Positions 45,017 through 52,406 of a stretch of 61,921 nt of DNA are shown here, in pieces. The stretch spans positions 1 to 61,921 of the forward strand of contig JAFUKI010000006.1 in the NCBI GenBank assembly GCA_017467815.1, given 5' to 3'. The notes under the pieces are model-generated. The model did no database searches. It was not told where the DNA came from and saw only the letters and a list, made by a program, of their open reading frames with translations. Made by a program: the position numbers and the translations under genes. Source of the DNA: Clostridia bacterium. Its GTDB lineage: Bacteria; Bacillota; Clostridia; Oscillospirales; CAG-272. The number at the start of each line of letters is the position of its first letter. The first letter of the stretch is position 1.

Positions 45017-45856
45017 ATGGAGTTTCAGTATTTTGGAACAGCCGCTGCGGAAGGTATTCCTGCAGTCTGGTGTCAGTGTGCCATTTGCCAAAGATCCCGT
45101 AAGATAGGCGGCAGAGCGCTGCGAACCCGTTCTCAGGCAAGGATCAATAAAGATCTGCTGATCGATTTCCCGGGGGACACATACGGCCATATTCTGACAT
45201 ACGGTATCGACATGGCGGATGTACACCATTGTCTGATCACACATACCCATTTCGATCACCTGTATCCCGAGGGACTTTGCACGCTGAAGACTGGTATTGC
45301 GCACATGGAAGAAGGGTATCACATCACCTTCTACGGTTCGGATAAGGTATGCGAAGCACTGTACCCGTTTATTAAAGGAAAGCTGGATGATGCCGGCAAC
45401 GGAAGGTGTGATGTCCGCGAAGTAAAAGCCTTTGAAACCTTTGGGGTGGGAGACTATACGGTAACGGCACTGCCCGCCATCCACGGTCCGGATTCCGGTC
45501 CTCTGTTTTACCAGATCTCAGACGGTGCCAAAAACGTCCTGTATGCCCATGATACCCATTATTTCAGTGAGGAAGTATGGGATCTCTGGCAGGAGACAAA
45601 ACCGTATTTTGATCTTGTTTCTCTGGACTGTACCAATGCCTGTCTGCCCGTTACCTATGTAGGACACATGGGTCTGCCGGAAAATATACAGGTAAAGGAA
45701 CGGATGCTTGTCGAAGGTATGGCGGATGAAAATACGATCTTCGTATGCAACCACTTTTCCCACAACGGCGGTCATGTGGTATACGATGATTTCGTACCTC
45801 GGGCAGCAGAAAAAGGATTTCTGACATCGTACGACGGAATGACGATCGAAATATAA
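45017..45856 (+). CDS. MBL-fold metallo-hydrolase (PhnP-like)
   Basis: The 279-residue product has the metallo-beta-lactamase motif THTHFDH, an early Cys-rich zinc site (VWCQCAICQRSRK) as in PhnP and related phosphodiesterases, a later metal-site stretch YAHDTHYFS and a C-terminal NHFSHNGG. Most likely a phosphodiesterase; the substrate is unknown. Embedded between the Flox-like FAD subunit and the fumarate reductase subunit with 16-28 base gaps, so co-transcribed. Its role in the redox cluster is not obvious; metabolite repair is one possibility. Confidence 0.82.
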   Translation: MEFQYFGTAAAEGIPAVWCQCAICQRSRKIGGRALRTRSQARINKDLLIDFPGDTYGHILTYGIDMADVHHCLITHTHFDHLYPEGLCTLKTGIAHMEEGYHITFYGSDKVCEALYPFIKGKLDDAGNGRCDVREVKAFETFGVGDYTVTALPAIHGPDSGPLFYQISDGAKNVLYAHDTHYFSEEVWDLWQETKPYFDLVSLDCTNACLPVTYVGHMGLPENIQVKERMLVEGMADENTIFVCNHFSHNGGHVVYDDFVPRAAEKGFLTSYDGMTIEI

Positions 45857-45883
45857 GATATAAACGAAAGGAATATCCATATT

Positions 45884-46558
45884 ATGGAAAACATGGTGAA
45901 TATATTCTTGTTCGGCAAGAAGTATACGGTACCGGAAAATCTGACGATCATGCGTGCCATGGAGTACGCCGGATATCAGCTGGTACGGGGATGCGGATGC
46001 CGTAATGGATTCTGCGGTGCCTGCGCAACCATTTACCGCATCAAGGGGGACCGCGAACTGAAGGTATGCCTTGCCTGCCAGACCAAGGTGGAAAACGATA
46101 TGTACGTGGCAACCCTGCCTTTCTTCCCTCTGGTAAAGCAGGTATACGATATGGAAAGCATCAAGCCTACCGAAGCGGTTATGATGCAGCTGTATCCCGA
46201 AATTTACGCTTGTATCGGCTGCAACGCCTGCACCAAGAGCTGTACACAGGGTCTGAATGTTATGCAGTACATTGCCTATGCACAGCGCGGTGAGTTTGAA
46301 AAGTGTGCGGAAGAGAGCTTCGACTGCGTAATGTGCGGCGTATGTTCTTCCCGCTGTCCTGCCGGTATTTCCCATCCTCAGGTAGCCATGCTTGCCCGTC
46401 GTCTGAACGGTAAGTATCTGGCGCCGGAATGCGGACATCTGAAGGATAGAGTGCAAGAGATCAAGGACGGCACTTTCAATGAGCTGCTGGAAAATCTGAT
46501 GCAGAAGCCGGTTGCGGAAATGAAAGAACTGTACAACAACAGAGAAATTGAGAAATAA
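45884..46558 (+). CDS. Fumarate reductase/succinate dehydrogenase-type iron-sulfur subunit
   Basis: The 224-residue product has an N-terminal plant-type [2Fe-2S] domain (GCGCRNGFCGAC ... CLAC) and a helical ferredoxin domain with two four-Cys motifs, CIGCNACTKSC and CVMCGVCSSRC. Canonical SdhB/FrdB has a [3Fe-4S] cluster near a membrane quinone; here both C-terminal motifs have four Cys, as in HdrC and TfrB. No CCG domain follows, unlike methanogen TfrB. No membrane-anchor gene is present. It should link an electron donor (perhaps HdrBC) to the flavoprotein at 46573. Confidence 0.85.
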   Translation: MENMVNIFLFGKKYTVPENLTIMRAMEYAGYQLVRGCGCRNGFCGACATIYRIKGDRELKVCLACQTKVENDMYVATLPFFPLVKQVYDMESIKPTEAVMMQLYPEIYACIGCNACTKSCTQGLNVMQYIAYAQRGEFEKCAEESFDCVMCGVCSSRCPAGISHPQVAMLARRLNGKYLAPECGHLKDRVQEIKDGTFNELLENLMQKPVAEMKELYNNREIEK

Positions 46559-46572
46559 GGAGGGCGGCAAGT

Positions 46573-48189
46573 ATGTATTCTGAAGCATTCAAAGAATCGC
46601 TGAAAGCGGTTGAAGCGGCAAGAGAGGCGAATATTGCCTATGAACCCGCCCGTATGACTGCAAAAGAAAAAGAAGATCTGCTGGCGGCATACCATCCGGA
46701 CTACAAACAGGATGAGTTTTCCATTCTGCAGATCGGTCCCAACAAGGGTGAAAAAGTGCCGAAGGAACTGGCAGAAATGCTGCAGGCACACAGCCGTATC
46801 GCTGCCGGGGATGTGGATCTGACAACACCCGACTACGATGTGGATGTTCTGATCATCGGCGGCGGCGGTGCAGGTACTTCCGCGGCAATCGAAGCCCACG
46901 AAGCAGGGGCAAACGTAATGATCGTAACCAAGCTGCGTATGGGTGACGCCAATACCATGATGGCAGAAGGCGGCATTCAGGCGGCTGACAAACCCAATGA
47001 CTCTCCCGCCATCCACTATCTGGATGCATTCGGCGGCGGTCACTTTGCGGCGAAACCGGAACTGCTGGCGAAGCTGGTAGGCGATGCACCGGAAGCGATT
47101 CTGTGGCTGAACGAGCTGGGTGTGGAATTTGACAAAGCGCCCGACGGCACCATGATCACCACCCACGGCGGCGGTACCTCCCGCAAGAGAATGCACGCAG
47201 CCAAGGACTACTCCGGTGCGGAGATCATGCGTACTCTCCGTGACGAAGTGCTGAACCGCGGTATCAATGTAGTGGATTTCACTTCCGCGGTTGAACTGAT
47301 CCTGGACGACAAGGGCAATGCGGCAGGTGCGGTTCTGATGAATATGGAAACAGGGGATCTGCTGGTGGCAAAGGCAAAGACCGTCATCATCGCAACCGGC
47401 GGTGCAGGCCGTATGCATTACCAGGGCTTCCCCACCTCCAACCATTACGGCGCAACGGCAGACGGTCTGGTACTGGGTTACAGAGCTGGTGCGAAGCTGC
47501 TGTATGCGGACACTCTGCAGTATCACCCCACCGGTGCGGCATATCCGGAGCAGATCTTCGGCGCACTGGTAACAGAAAAGGTACGTTCCCTGGGTGCAAA
47601 GCTGGTCAACCGTGACGGTAAAGTATTCATGCATCCGCTGGAGACCCGTGACGTTTCTGCGGCTTCCATCATCCGCGAATGCAGCGACAGAGGGGAAGGC
47701 GTAGATACCGGCAGCGGATTCGGTGTATGGCTGGATACGCCCATGATCGAAAAAATCGGCGGTGAAGGCACCATCGAAAAGAGGATCCCCGCCATGATGC
47801 GTATGTTCGGCAAATACGGCATCGACATCCGCAAGGAACCCATTCTGGTATATCCCACCCTCCACTATCAGAACGGCGGTCTGGACATTGATGTAGACGG
47901 TCAGACCACCAATGTGAAGAATCTGTATGTAGCAGGGGAAGCGGTAGGCGGTATTCACGGCCGCAACCGTCTGATGGGCAACTCCCTCCTTGATATTATC
48001 GTATTCGGCAGAAACGCAGGTCAGCACGCTGCAGCCAAGGCAAAGGAAACCGAGGTTGGTGCATTGACGCTTGCACACATTGCCGCATTTGATGCAGAAA
48101 GAGAAGCTGCCGGCATTGAAACCGATGCAGTATCTCCCAAACTGCTGCCCGACTATCGTTACAACGAAGCTGAGCAGAGCAAGAAATAA
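46573..48189 (+). CDS. Fumarate reductase-type flavoprotein subunit, non-covalent FAD
   Basis: A 538-residue flavoprotein of the fumarate reductase/L-aspartate oxidase family. FAD motif IIGGGGAGTSAAIEA (residues 94-108), substrate residues in QYHPTG, ETRDVSAASIIRE, HYQNGG and GRNRLMGNSLLDIIVFGR: all catalytic His/Arg positions are kept. The His that attaches FAD covalently in FrdA (SHTVAAEGG) is Asn127 here (ANTMMAEGG), implying non-covalent FAD. There is an N-terminal extension of about 85 residues not seen in FrdA. With the upstream Fe-S gene and no anchor it looks like a soluble fumarate reductase. GGAGGGCGG precedes the ATG. Confidence 0.85.
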   Translation: MYSEAFKESLKAVEAAREANIAYEPARMTAKEKEDLLAAYHPDYKQDEFSILQIGPNKGEKVPKELAEMLQAHSRIAAGDVDLTTPDYDVDVLIIGGGGAGTSAAIEAHEAGANVMIVTKLRMGDANTMMAEGGIQAADKPNDSPAIHYLDAFGGGHFAAKPELLAKLVGDAPEAILWLNELGVEFDKAPDGTMITTHGGGTSRKRMHAAKDYSGAEIMRTLRDEVLNRGINVVDFTSAVELILDDKGNAAGAVLMNMETGDLLVAKAKTVIIATGGAGRMHYQGFPTSNHYGATADGLVLGYRAGAKLLYADTLQYHPTGAAYPEQIFGALVTEKVRSLGAKLVNRDGKVFMHPLETRDVSAASIIRECSDRGEGVDTGSGFGVWLDTPMIEKIGGEGTIEKRIPAMMRMFGKYGIDIRKEPILVYPTLHYQNGGLDIDVDGQTTNVKNLYVAGEAVGGIHGRNRLMGNSLLDIIVFGRNAGQHAAAKAKETEVGALTLAHIAAFDAEREAAGIETDAVSPKLLPDYRYNEAEQSKK

Positions 48190-48213
48190 GAAAATATACG
48201 AGGTGTATTTGAC

Positions 48214-49485
48214 ATGAATCTTTTTGGCGGAGTCGTTTCCGTAACCGGTATTTCTTTTCTGATGCTGTGCGTATTCGGTATTCTGTTTGTCGGATATGCA
48301 CTTGGCAGGATCACCATCAAGGGTGTATCTCTCGGTGATGCGGGTGTATTTGTAGTCGCGCTCCTGTTCGGTGCTCTTCTCATCGGACCTCTGGAAGCCC
48401 AGATGATCATCAAAGGCGACACCGAAACTGTGAATTTTCTGGAAAAAGCACTGGAAGTTGTGGAGAATCTTGGTCTGATCCTGTTTGTAACTTCCGTTGG
48501 CTCCATCGCAGGACCCAAGTTCTTCGGCAACATGAAGAGAAACTTCAAGTCCTATGTTCTTCTTGGTCTGATCATCATTCTGGCAGGCGGTGTTTCCGCT
48601 GTGATCTGCATCGGTATGGGTAATGTGATCGGCTACGGTTCCTCTATTGAAACCTCCGAAGGCTTTACCGCTATGATCGTAGGTCTGCTTTCCGGCTCCC
48701 TGACCTCCACACCCGCATTCTCTGCGGCAAAGGCGACCGTTGACCCGGCGTACACCAGTTTGGTTTCCGTAGGTCACGGAATTGCATATATCTTCGGTGT
48801 CATTGGCGTAGTTCTGTTCGTACAGCTGATACCCAAGTTGATGAAGGCGGATATGGACCTGGAACGCTCCAAGCTGGTTGTAAAGGAAGAAAAGACCGAA
48901 GGAAAGAAGCGTGTCTTTACCGGTACGCTTCTCAAGCTGGATGATCATGGTTTTGGCGTATTTGCCCTGGCTGCAGTGCTGGGCAATATCGTCGGAAAGA
49001 TCAAGATTCCCCTTTCCTCTGCGGGACTGGATGGTACTTGCTTCTCTCTGACCACTACCGGCGGCTGTCTGCTGGTTGCGCTGATCCTCGGTCACTTCGG
49101 CAGGATCGGTAAGTTCAGCCTGATGCCTGACCAGCATACTCTGAAGCTGTTCCGTGAACTGGGTCTGGTATTGTTCCTTGTTGGTGCAGGTATACCCGGC
49201 GGTGCAGATTTCGTGGCAAACTTCGATATCATGTACTTCGTCTACGGCGTGTTCATGACCGTATTCCCCATGTTCATCGGCTTCTTCTTCGCCAAGTATG
49301 TCCTGAAACTCAGCCTGCTGAACAACCTGGGTTCCATCACCGGCGGTATGACTTCTACTCCCGCCCTTGGTACCCTCATCAACGTCGCAAAAACCGAAGA
49401 TGTAGCTGCTGCCTACGCCGCTACCTATCCCGTAGCCCTCATCGCAGTAGTTCTTGTCTCACAGTTCTTGATCATTTTGTTTTGA
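48214..49485 (+). CDS. AAE-family (AspT/SucE-like) anion transporter, candidate succinate exporter
   Basis: The 423-residue membrane protein has an internal duplication; each half carries the signature around TSTPA (GSLTSTPAFSAA and GGMTSTPALGTL). This is typical of the aspartate:alanine exchanger family, which includes the Corynebacterium succinate exporter SucE. About 10-12 hydrophobic segments are seen and the TrkA-C domain of AspT is lacking. Its place as the last gene after the fumarate reductase pair suggests export of succinate or fumarate/succinate exchange. Specificity is inferred from context. Confidence 0.82.
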   Translation: MNLFGGVVSVTGISFLMLCVFGILFVGYALGRITIKGVSLGDAGVFVVALLFGALLIGPLEAQMIIKGDTETVNFLEKALEVVENLGLILFVTSVGSIAGPKFFGNMKRNFKSYVLLGLIIILAGGVSAVICIGMGNVIGYGSSIETSEGFTAMIVGLLSGSLTSTPAFSAAKATVDPAYTSLVSVGHGIAYIFGVIGVVLFVQLIPKLMKADMDLERSKLVVKEEKTEGKKRVFTGTLLKLDDHGFGVFALAAVLGNIVGKIKIPLSSAGLDGTCFSLTTTGGCLLVALILGHFGRIGKFSLMPDQHTLKLFRELGLVLFLVGAGIPGGADFVANFDIMYFVYGVFMTVFPMFIGFFFAKYVLKLSLLNNLGSITGGMTSTPALGTLINVAKTEDVAAAYAATYPVALIAVVLVSQFLIILF

Positions 49486-49488
49486 TAT

Positions 49489-49526
49489 TTTTTGCAGGGA
49501 GGGAAAATTTTTCCCTCCCTAAAAAA
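49489..49526 (+). repeat. Dispersed repeat A, copy 3 (short form)
   Basis: TTTTTTGC followed by AGGGAGGGAAAA (49496-49507), one T and TTTTCCCTCCCT (49509-49520): a perfect palindrome just after the exporter stop. It has the T run on the 5' side, so it is not a classical terminator for the plus strand. The remaining gap to 49828 holds the rny promoter and leader. Confidence 0.7.
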
Positions 49527-49641
49527 TTATACTTGCAGCAACTCCTTTTTCACGCTGCCGCATCGAGGGGCAAAATGGAGGCAATATAGTAAAAAAATCC
49601 GGAAAGATTACCTGCAGTGTACATTTTTCAAAACTTACACC

Positions 49642-49670
49642 TTGACTTTATTGCCAAAAAAGGCTATAAT
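49642..49670 (+). promoter_or_regulatory. Sigma-A promoter for rny
   Basis: TTGACT (49642-49647), 17-base spacer, TATAAT (49665-49670), again followed by ATATAATG. Confidence 0.85.
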
Positions 49671-49828
49671 ATAATGTGATATGTTTTGTATTCCCATTGC
49701 AGCCCGAACAATCGGAAATGCTACATATATACGCATAAACCCAAGAGATGCTCGGACAGAAAAACGAGCACGAGTAATTTTGAAAAATCATGAACACGAA
49801 AAGACAGAACGAACAAAGGAGGTGCCAG

Positions 49829-51376
49829 ATGGGTCCTACAATTATTGCATCCATTGTATCCTTGCTGGTTGGTGTCGGCGGCGGATTTTTCATCGGCATG
49901 GCGCATCGTAAGCGTGTAGCCGAAGCGGAAATCGGTTCAGCGGAACTGCAGGCAAAGAAGATACTGGAAGACGGCATCAAAGCCGCCGAAACAAAGAAAA
50001 AAGAAGCGCTCATTGAAGCAAAAGAAGAAATTCTGCGTACAAAGAACGAATTTGACAATGAAGTGAAGGACAGACGGGCAGAGATGACCCGCCAGGAACG
50101 TCGCATTACACAGAAGGAAGAACTTCTGGACAAGAAGACCGAGGCATTGGAAAAGAAGGATGAAAAACTGACTGCCAAGCTGAAGGAAGCGACAGAACAG
50201 AACGAGGAAATCGAAAAGATCAAGGCAGAGCAGTTTGAACAGCTGCAGAAGATTGCAGGCATGACTGCCGAAGAAGCCACCCAGAAGCTGATTGCTGAGC
50301 TTGAGACGGAGATTCGTCACGAGCAGGCAATGAAGATATCCGAACTGGAAGAACAGTTCAAGGAAGATGCGGACCAGAAGGCGAAGGAGATCGTTTCTCT
50401 TGCGATCCAGCGCTGTGCCGCAGACCACGTATCCGAGATCACCGTATCCGTTGTACCGCTGCCCGGTGAAGAAATGAAGGGCCGCATCATCGGTCGTGAA
50501 GGACGGAACATCCGCACCATTGAAACCATGACCGGCGTGGATCTGATCATTGACGACACGCCGGAAGCCATCACCGTATCCAGTTTTGATCCGGTACGCA
50601 GAGAAATCGCGCGTCTGGCGCTGGAAAAGCTGATTCAGGACGGCAGAATCCACCCGACCCGTATCGAGGAAATGGTGGAAAAGGCACGGAAGGAAGTAGA
50701 ACAGACCATCAAGCAGGCCGGCGAAAAGGCAACCTTCGACACCGGTATTCACGGCTTCAACGCCGAAATGATCAAGCTGCTGGGACGTCTGAAGTTCCGC
50801 ACCAGTTACGGTCAGAACGTACTGGCGCATTCCGTGGAAGTATCCCTGCTGGCAGGCATGATTGCCGACGAAATCGGAGCAGACAGCACACTTGCCAAGA
50901 GAGCCGGTCTGCTGCATGACATTGGTAAGGCACTGACCCAGGAAGTGGAAGGTTCCCACGTACAGCTGGGTGTGGAAGTTGCCAAGAAGTACAAGGAATC
51001 CAAAGAAATCATTCACGCTATCGAAGCACACCACGGAGACGTGGAACCCCAGACGATCACCGCAATCATTGTGCAGGCAGCCGATGCTATTTCCGCTGCA
51101 AGACCGGGCGCACGTCGTGAAAATCTGGAAAACTACATCAAGCGTTTGGCAAAACTGGAAGAAATCGCCAACGAATTTGACTGTGTGGAAAAATCCTTTG
51201 CCATTCAGGCGGGCAGAGAGATCCGCATTATGGTCAAGCCGGAAGCCATCAATGATGATCAGATGGTTCTCGTGGCAAGAGATATCGTTAAAAAGATCGA
51301 AAATGACCTGGAATACCCCGGTCAGATCAAAGTCAACATCATCAGGGAAAGCCGCGCAGTGGACTACGCCAAGTAA
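49829..51376 (+). CDS. rny: Ribonuclease Y
   Basis: The membrane-bound endoribonuclease that starts mRNA decay in Firmicutes. The 515-residue product has an N-terminal membrane helix ([18 protein letters not shown]), a long Glu/Lys-rich coiled coil (about residues 30-200), a KH domain ([15 protein letters not shown]) and an HD domain with HDIGKAL and the preceding His. ATG 49829 follows AAAGGAGGTG and gives the family N-terminus. Confidence 0.95.
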   Translation: MGPTIIASIVSLLVGVGGGFFIGMAHRKRVAEAEIGSAELQAKKILEDGIKAAETKKKEALIEAKEEILRTKNEFDNEVKDRRAEMTRQERRITQKEELLDKKTEALEKKDEKLTAKLKEATEQNEEIEKIKAEQFEQLQKIAGMTAEEATQKLIAELETEIRHEQAMKISELEEQFKEDADQKAKEIVSLAIQRCAADHVSEITVSVVPLPGEEMKGRIIGREGRNIRTIETMTGVDLIIDDTPEAITVSSFDPVRREIARLALEKLIQDGRIHPTRIEEMVEKARKEVEQTIKQAGEKATFDTGIHGFNAEMIKLLGRLKFRTSYGQNVLAHSVEVSLLAGMIADEIGADSTLAKRAGLLHDIGKALTQEVEGSHVQLGVEVAKKYKESKEIIHAIEAHHGDVEPQTITAIIVQAADAISAARPGARRENLENYIKRLAKLEEIANEFDCVEKSFAIQAGREIRIMVKPEAINDDQMVLVARDIVKKIENDLEYPGQIKVNIIRESRAVDYAK

Positions 51377-51477
51377 CCCCTGCCCCCAAAGCGCCTCATA
51401 ACCAACCCGACTTACGAAAAATCACTGTCACCAACAGTCTCAGATATATACGCAATTAGGGACAATCATGAGTCGTC

Positions 51478-51511
51478 AACCGTCTCCCACCCACCGGGGG
51501 ACGGTTTTTTT
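51478..51511 (+). terminator. Rho-independent terminator of rny
   Basis: AACCGTCTCCC pairs with GGGGGACGGTT around CACCCACC-type loop, followed by TTTTTTT. Confidence 0.85.
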
Positions 51512-51524
51512 GTTGTTTTTTGTT

Positions 51525-51620
51525 TTTTTGCAGGGGAGGGAGAAACACTTTTTGCGAAAAAGTATTTCTCCCTCCCCTGTACCCCTCCCTCTTTTCAAAA
51601 AACTTTGAAAAAAGGGAAAA
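51525..51620 (+). repeat. Dispersed double-hairpin repeat A, copy 4 (forward)
   Basis: TTTTTTTGCAGGGGAGGGAG, then AAAC(A)CTTTTTgcgAAAAAGT and the complementary arm, then CTCTTTTCAAAAAACTTTGA and AAAAAGGG. This is the full two-part form of the element. Confidence 0.8.
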
Positions 51621-51648
51621 CTATCTATTGTATGAATCAAACCGCATA

Positions 51649-51774
51649 TAACTCCACTGGTGAAAACCTCCCTACCACCAATCGCCCAAACTGTGTAGCC
51701 TTCTCCACCGAGGCATACATACCTCAGGAGAAGGGGGACCACGTAGTGGTGGATGAGGTGTAACGTACAATTTG
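51649..51774 (+). repeat. Structured repeat B, copy 1
   Basis: About 125 bases beginning TAACTCCACTGGTG and ending GAGGTGTAACGTACAATTTG. Internal stems: TGGTG/CACCA, CCTTCTCC/GGAGAAGG, nested GAGG/CCTC, and ACCACgtaGTGGT. A diverged copy with compensating stem changes lies at 60318. Both follow repeat A and lie between convergent genes. Confidence 0.75.
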
Positions 51775-51813
51775 CTGTTTTCAAATCACTGTCACACATA
51801 CAAATACACAAAC

Positions 51814-51853
51814 AAAAAACTGCCGCACATGAGATAATCCCATATGCAGCAGT
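51814..51853 (-). terminator. Rho-independent terminator after nrdG
   Basis: On the minus strand ACTGCTGCATATG pairs with CATGTGCGGCAGT (51853-51819, two bulge-like mismatches), followed by TTTTTTG. Confidence 0.75.
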
Positions 51854-51875
51854 CTGTATTTGATTCAGATCCGCC

Positions 51876-52403
51876 TTATTCGCACCCTTCCCACAGAACA
51901 GGCATCCCCTTCTCCAGCGAAGCCGGTACATCCAGAATCCGCTGGTTGGACGATCCGCGGAACAGAAGGGAAATATCGTACAGCTCCTCCACAAAAGGTC
52001 CGTCCACAAGAATGTCCAGCAGTGCCAGCATTTCATCCGTCGCGGAAGTATGGACCCCATGAGCCGGATCCGTCAGGGCTTCCCAGGTGTAACCGCTGTA
52101 GCACCAGATGGTCTTGCGGGGATATGTTTCCCGCACACGGCGCAGAAAGGGAAGCAGACACTGCTGATTCGCAGGGGCAAAAGGTTCACCGCCCAGGAGA
52201 GATAGACCGTTTACATAATCGGGGGAAAGCAGGTTAAGCAGGTGGTTTTCGGTTTCCTCTGTAAACGGACTGCCGTACCCGAAATCCCACGCTTCGCTGT
52301 TGAAGCAGCCGGGACAGCGGTGAGGGCAGCCGGAGACGAACAGGGATACCCGGACGCCGGTACCGTTGGCGATATCACAATTTTTGATGGTTGCGTAATT
52401 CAT
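51876..52403 (-). CDS. nrdG: Anaerobic ribonucleoside-triphosphate reductase activating protein
   Basis: A radical-SAM enzyme that installs the glycyl radical on NrdD. The 175-residue product has the CxxxCxxC [4Fe-4S]/SAM motif in SGCPHRCPGCFN, the GGEPF motif and DGPFVEELYD. It begins three bases after the nrdD stop, so the pair is one operon on the minus strand. Confidence 0.94.
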   Translation of the reverse strand: MNYATIKNCDIANGTGVRVSLFVSGCPHRCPGCFNSEAWDFGYGSPFTEETENHLLNLLSPDYVNGLSLLGGEPFAPANQQCLLPFLRRVRETYPRKTIWCYSGYTWEALTDPAHGVHTSATDEMLALLDILVDGPFVEELYDISLLFRGSSNQRILDVPASLEKGMPVLWEGCE

Positions 52404-52406
52404 GGT

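Noticed and set aside
46378..49137. Open antisense frame of 919 codons opposite the fumarate reductase flavoprotein and exporter genes
   Set aside because: It is a shadow of strongly biased plus-strand codons; it spans several real genes and has no recognisable domain.
51476..52060. 194-codon minus-strand ORF overlapping nrdG's end
   Set aside because: It runs through repeats A and B and the nrdG 3' end in another frame, and has no start signal.
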